In this document: piece by piece, positions 63,951 through 64,000 of the stretch
Layout of the letters: each line of letters starts with the position of its first letter
Numbering within the stretch: the first letter of the stretch is position 1
From: Thiofaba sp039822285
GTDB lineage: Bacteria > Pseudomonadota > Gammaproteobacteria > Halothiobacillales > Halothiobacillaceae
NCBI RefSeq assembly: GCF_039822285.1
Contig: NZ_JBAJEY010000007.1
Span: 49,384 to 113,383 of the forward strand
Reading direction: 5' to 3'
DNA length: 64,000 bases
Notes under the pieces: model-generated
Seen by the model: only the letters and a program-made list of their open reading frames with translations
Database searches by the model: none
What the model was told of the DNA's origin: nothing
Made by a program: the position numbers and the translations under genes

Positions 63951-64000
63951 TGCTTGGCGGTGACCTACTTTCACATGGGGAAGCCCCACACTATCATCGG
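63951..64000 (-). rRNA. rrf: 5S ribosomal RNA, 3' part only
   Basis: Read on the minus strand, CCGATGATAGTGTGGGGCTT and then CCCCATGTGAAAGTAGGTCA-CCGCCAAGC match the 3' half of bacterial 5S rRNA (loop E, helix IV/V and the closing stem). The gene runs out of the window, so only about 50 bases are seen. The rest of the rRNA operon should lie beyond 64000. Confidence 0.93.

Overview
This 64 kb, GC-rich window is chromosomal DNA from a gammaproteobacterium. The evidence is gene order: thrS-infC-rpmI-rplT-pheS-pheT-ihfA-merR, then a proline/arginine/histidine tRNA cluster; mrdA-rodA-mltB-rlpA; lptD-surA-pdxA-rsmA-(pgl)-apaG-apaH near folA; and lgt-thyA. High GC, three RND pump loci, ornithine-lipid genes, a PII-like gene beside a metal pump and an unusual ribonucleotide reductase would suit an environmental lineage, for example one of the sulfur-oxidising orders. 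The genus cannot be fixed from sequence inspection alone.

Layout. 0.1-4.3 kb: a two-gene RND efflux operon. 4.4-7.1 kb: a radical SAM protein facing folB and a MidA-type methyltransferase. 7.1-15.5 kb: tRNA-Leu and tRNA-Val, the translation and phenylalanyl-tRNA synthetase block, IHF alpha, a MerR regulator and three more tRNAs. 15.6-22.6 kb (minus strand): a tripartite TolC/adaptor/RND operon with a LysR regulator. 22.6-27.4 kb (minus): the rod-shape operon mrdA-rodA-mltB-rlpA. 27.6-36.9 kb: ppa, then adk and the outer-membrane biogenesis/vitamin B6/rRNA methylation operon, carrying two inserted genes (pgl and a methyltransferase). 37.0-40.8 kb (minus): rlmI-lgt-thyA-psiE-folA. 40.9-42.9 kb: olsB-olsA-ycgN with a candidate Pho box. 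43.0-49.3 kb: a small secreted protein, a CzcCBA-type metal pump and a PII-like protein. 49.3-51.9 kb: znuCB and znuA diverging from a Zur-like operator. 52.2-56.0 kb: metH. 56.1-59.5 kb: a UPF0149 protein, then hsp20, ftsH and a dnaJ tail remnant. 59.6-63.8 kb (minus): nrdB and nrdA under tandem NrdR boxes. The window ends inside a 5S rRNA gene on the minus strand.

The genes combine into recognisable modules. Zinc export and zinc import stand side by side, which suggests that the export pump handles zinc. A phosphate theme joins the ornithine-lipid genes, their candidate Pho box and psiE. Stress proteolysis (ftsH) and a small heat-shock chaperone share a divergent promoter region.

No wholly new multi-gene system is visible. 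The most notable observations are an NrdB with phenylalanine in place of the radical tyrosine and glutamate in place of the aspartate ligand (class Ic signature); a palindromic repeat inserted in frame inside metH, with a relative in the intergenic DNA just upstream; an ATC start codon for infC; a dnaJ fossil next to hsp20/ftsH; and the PII-like protein that ends the czc operon.
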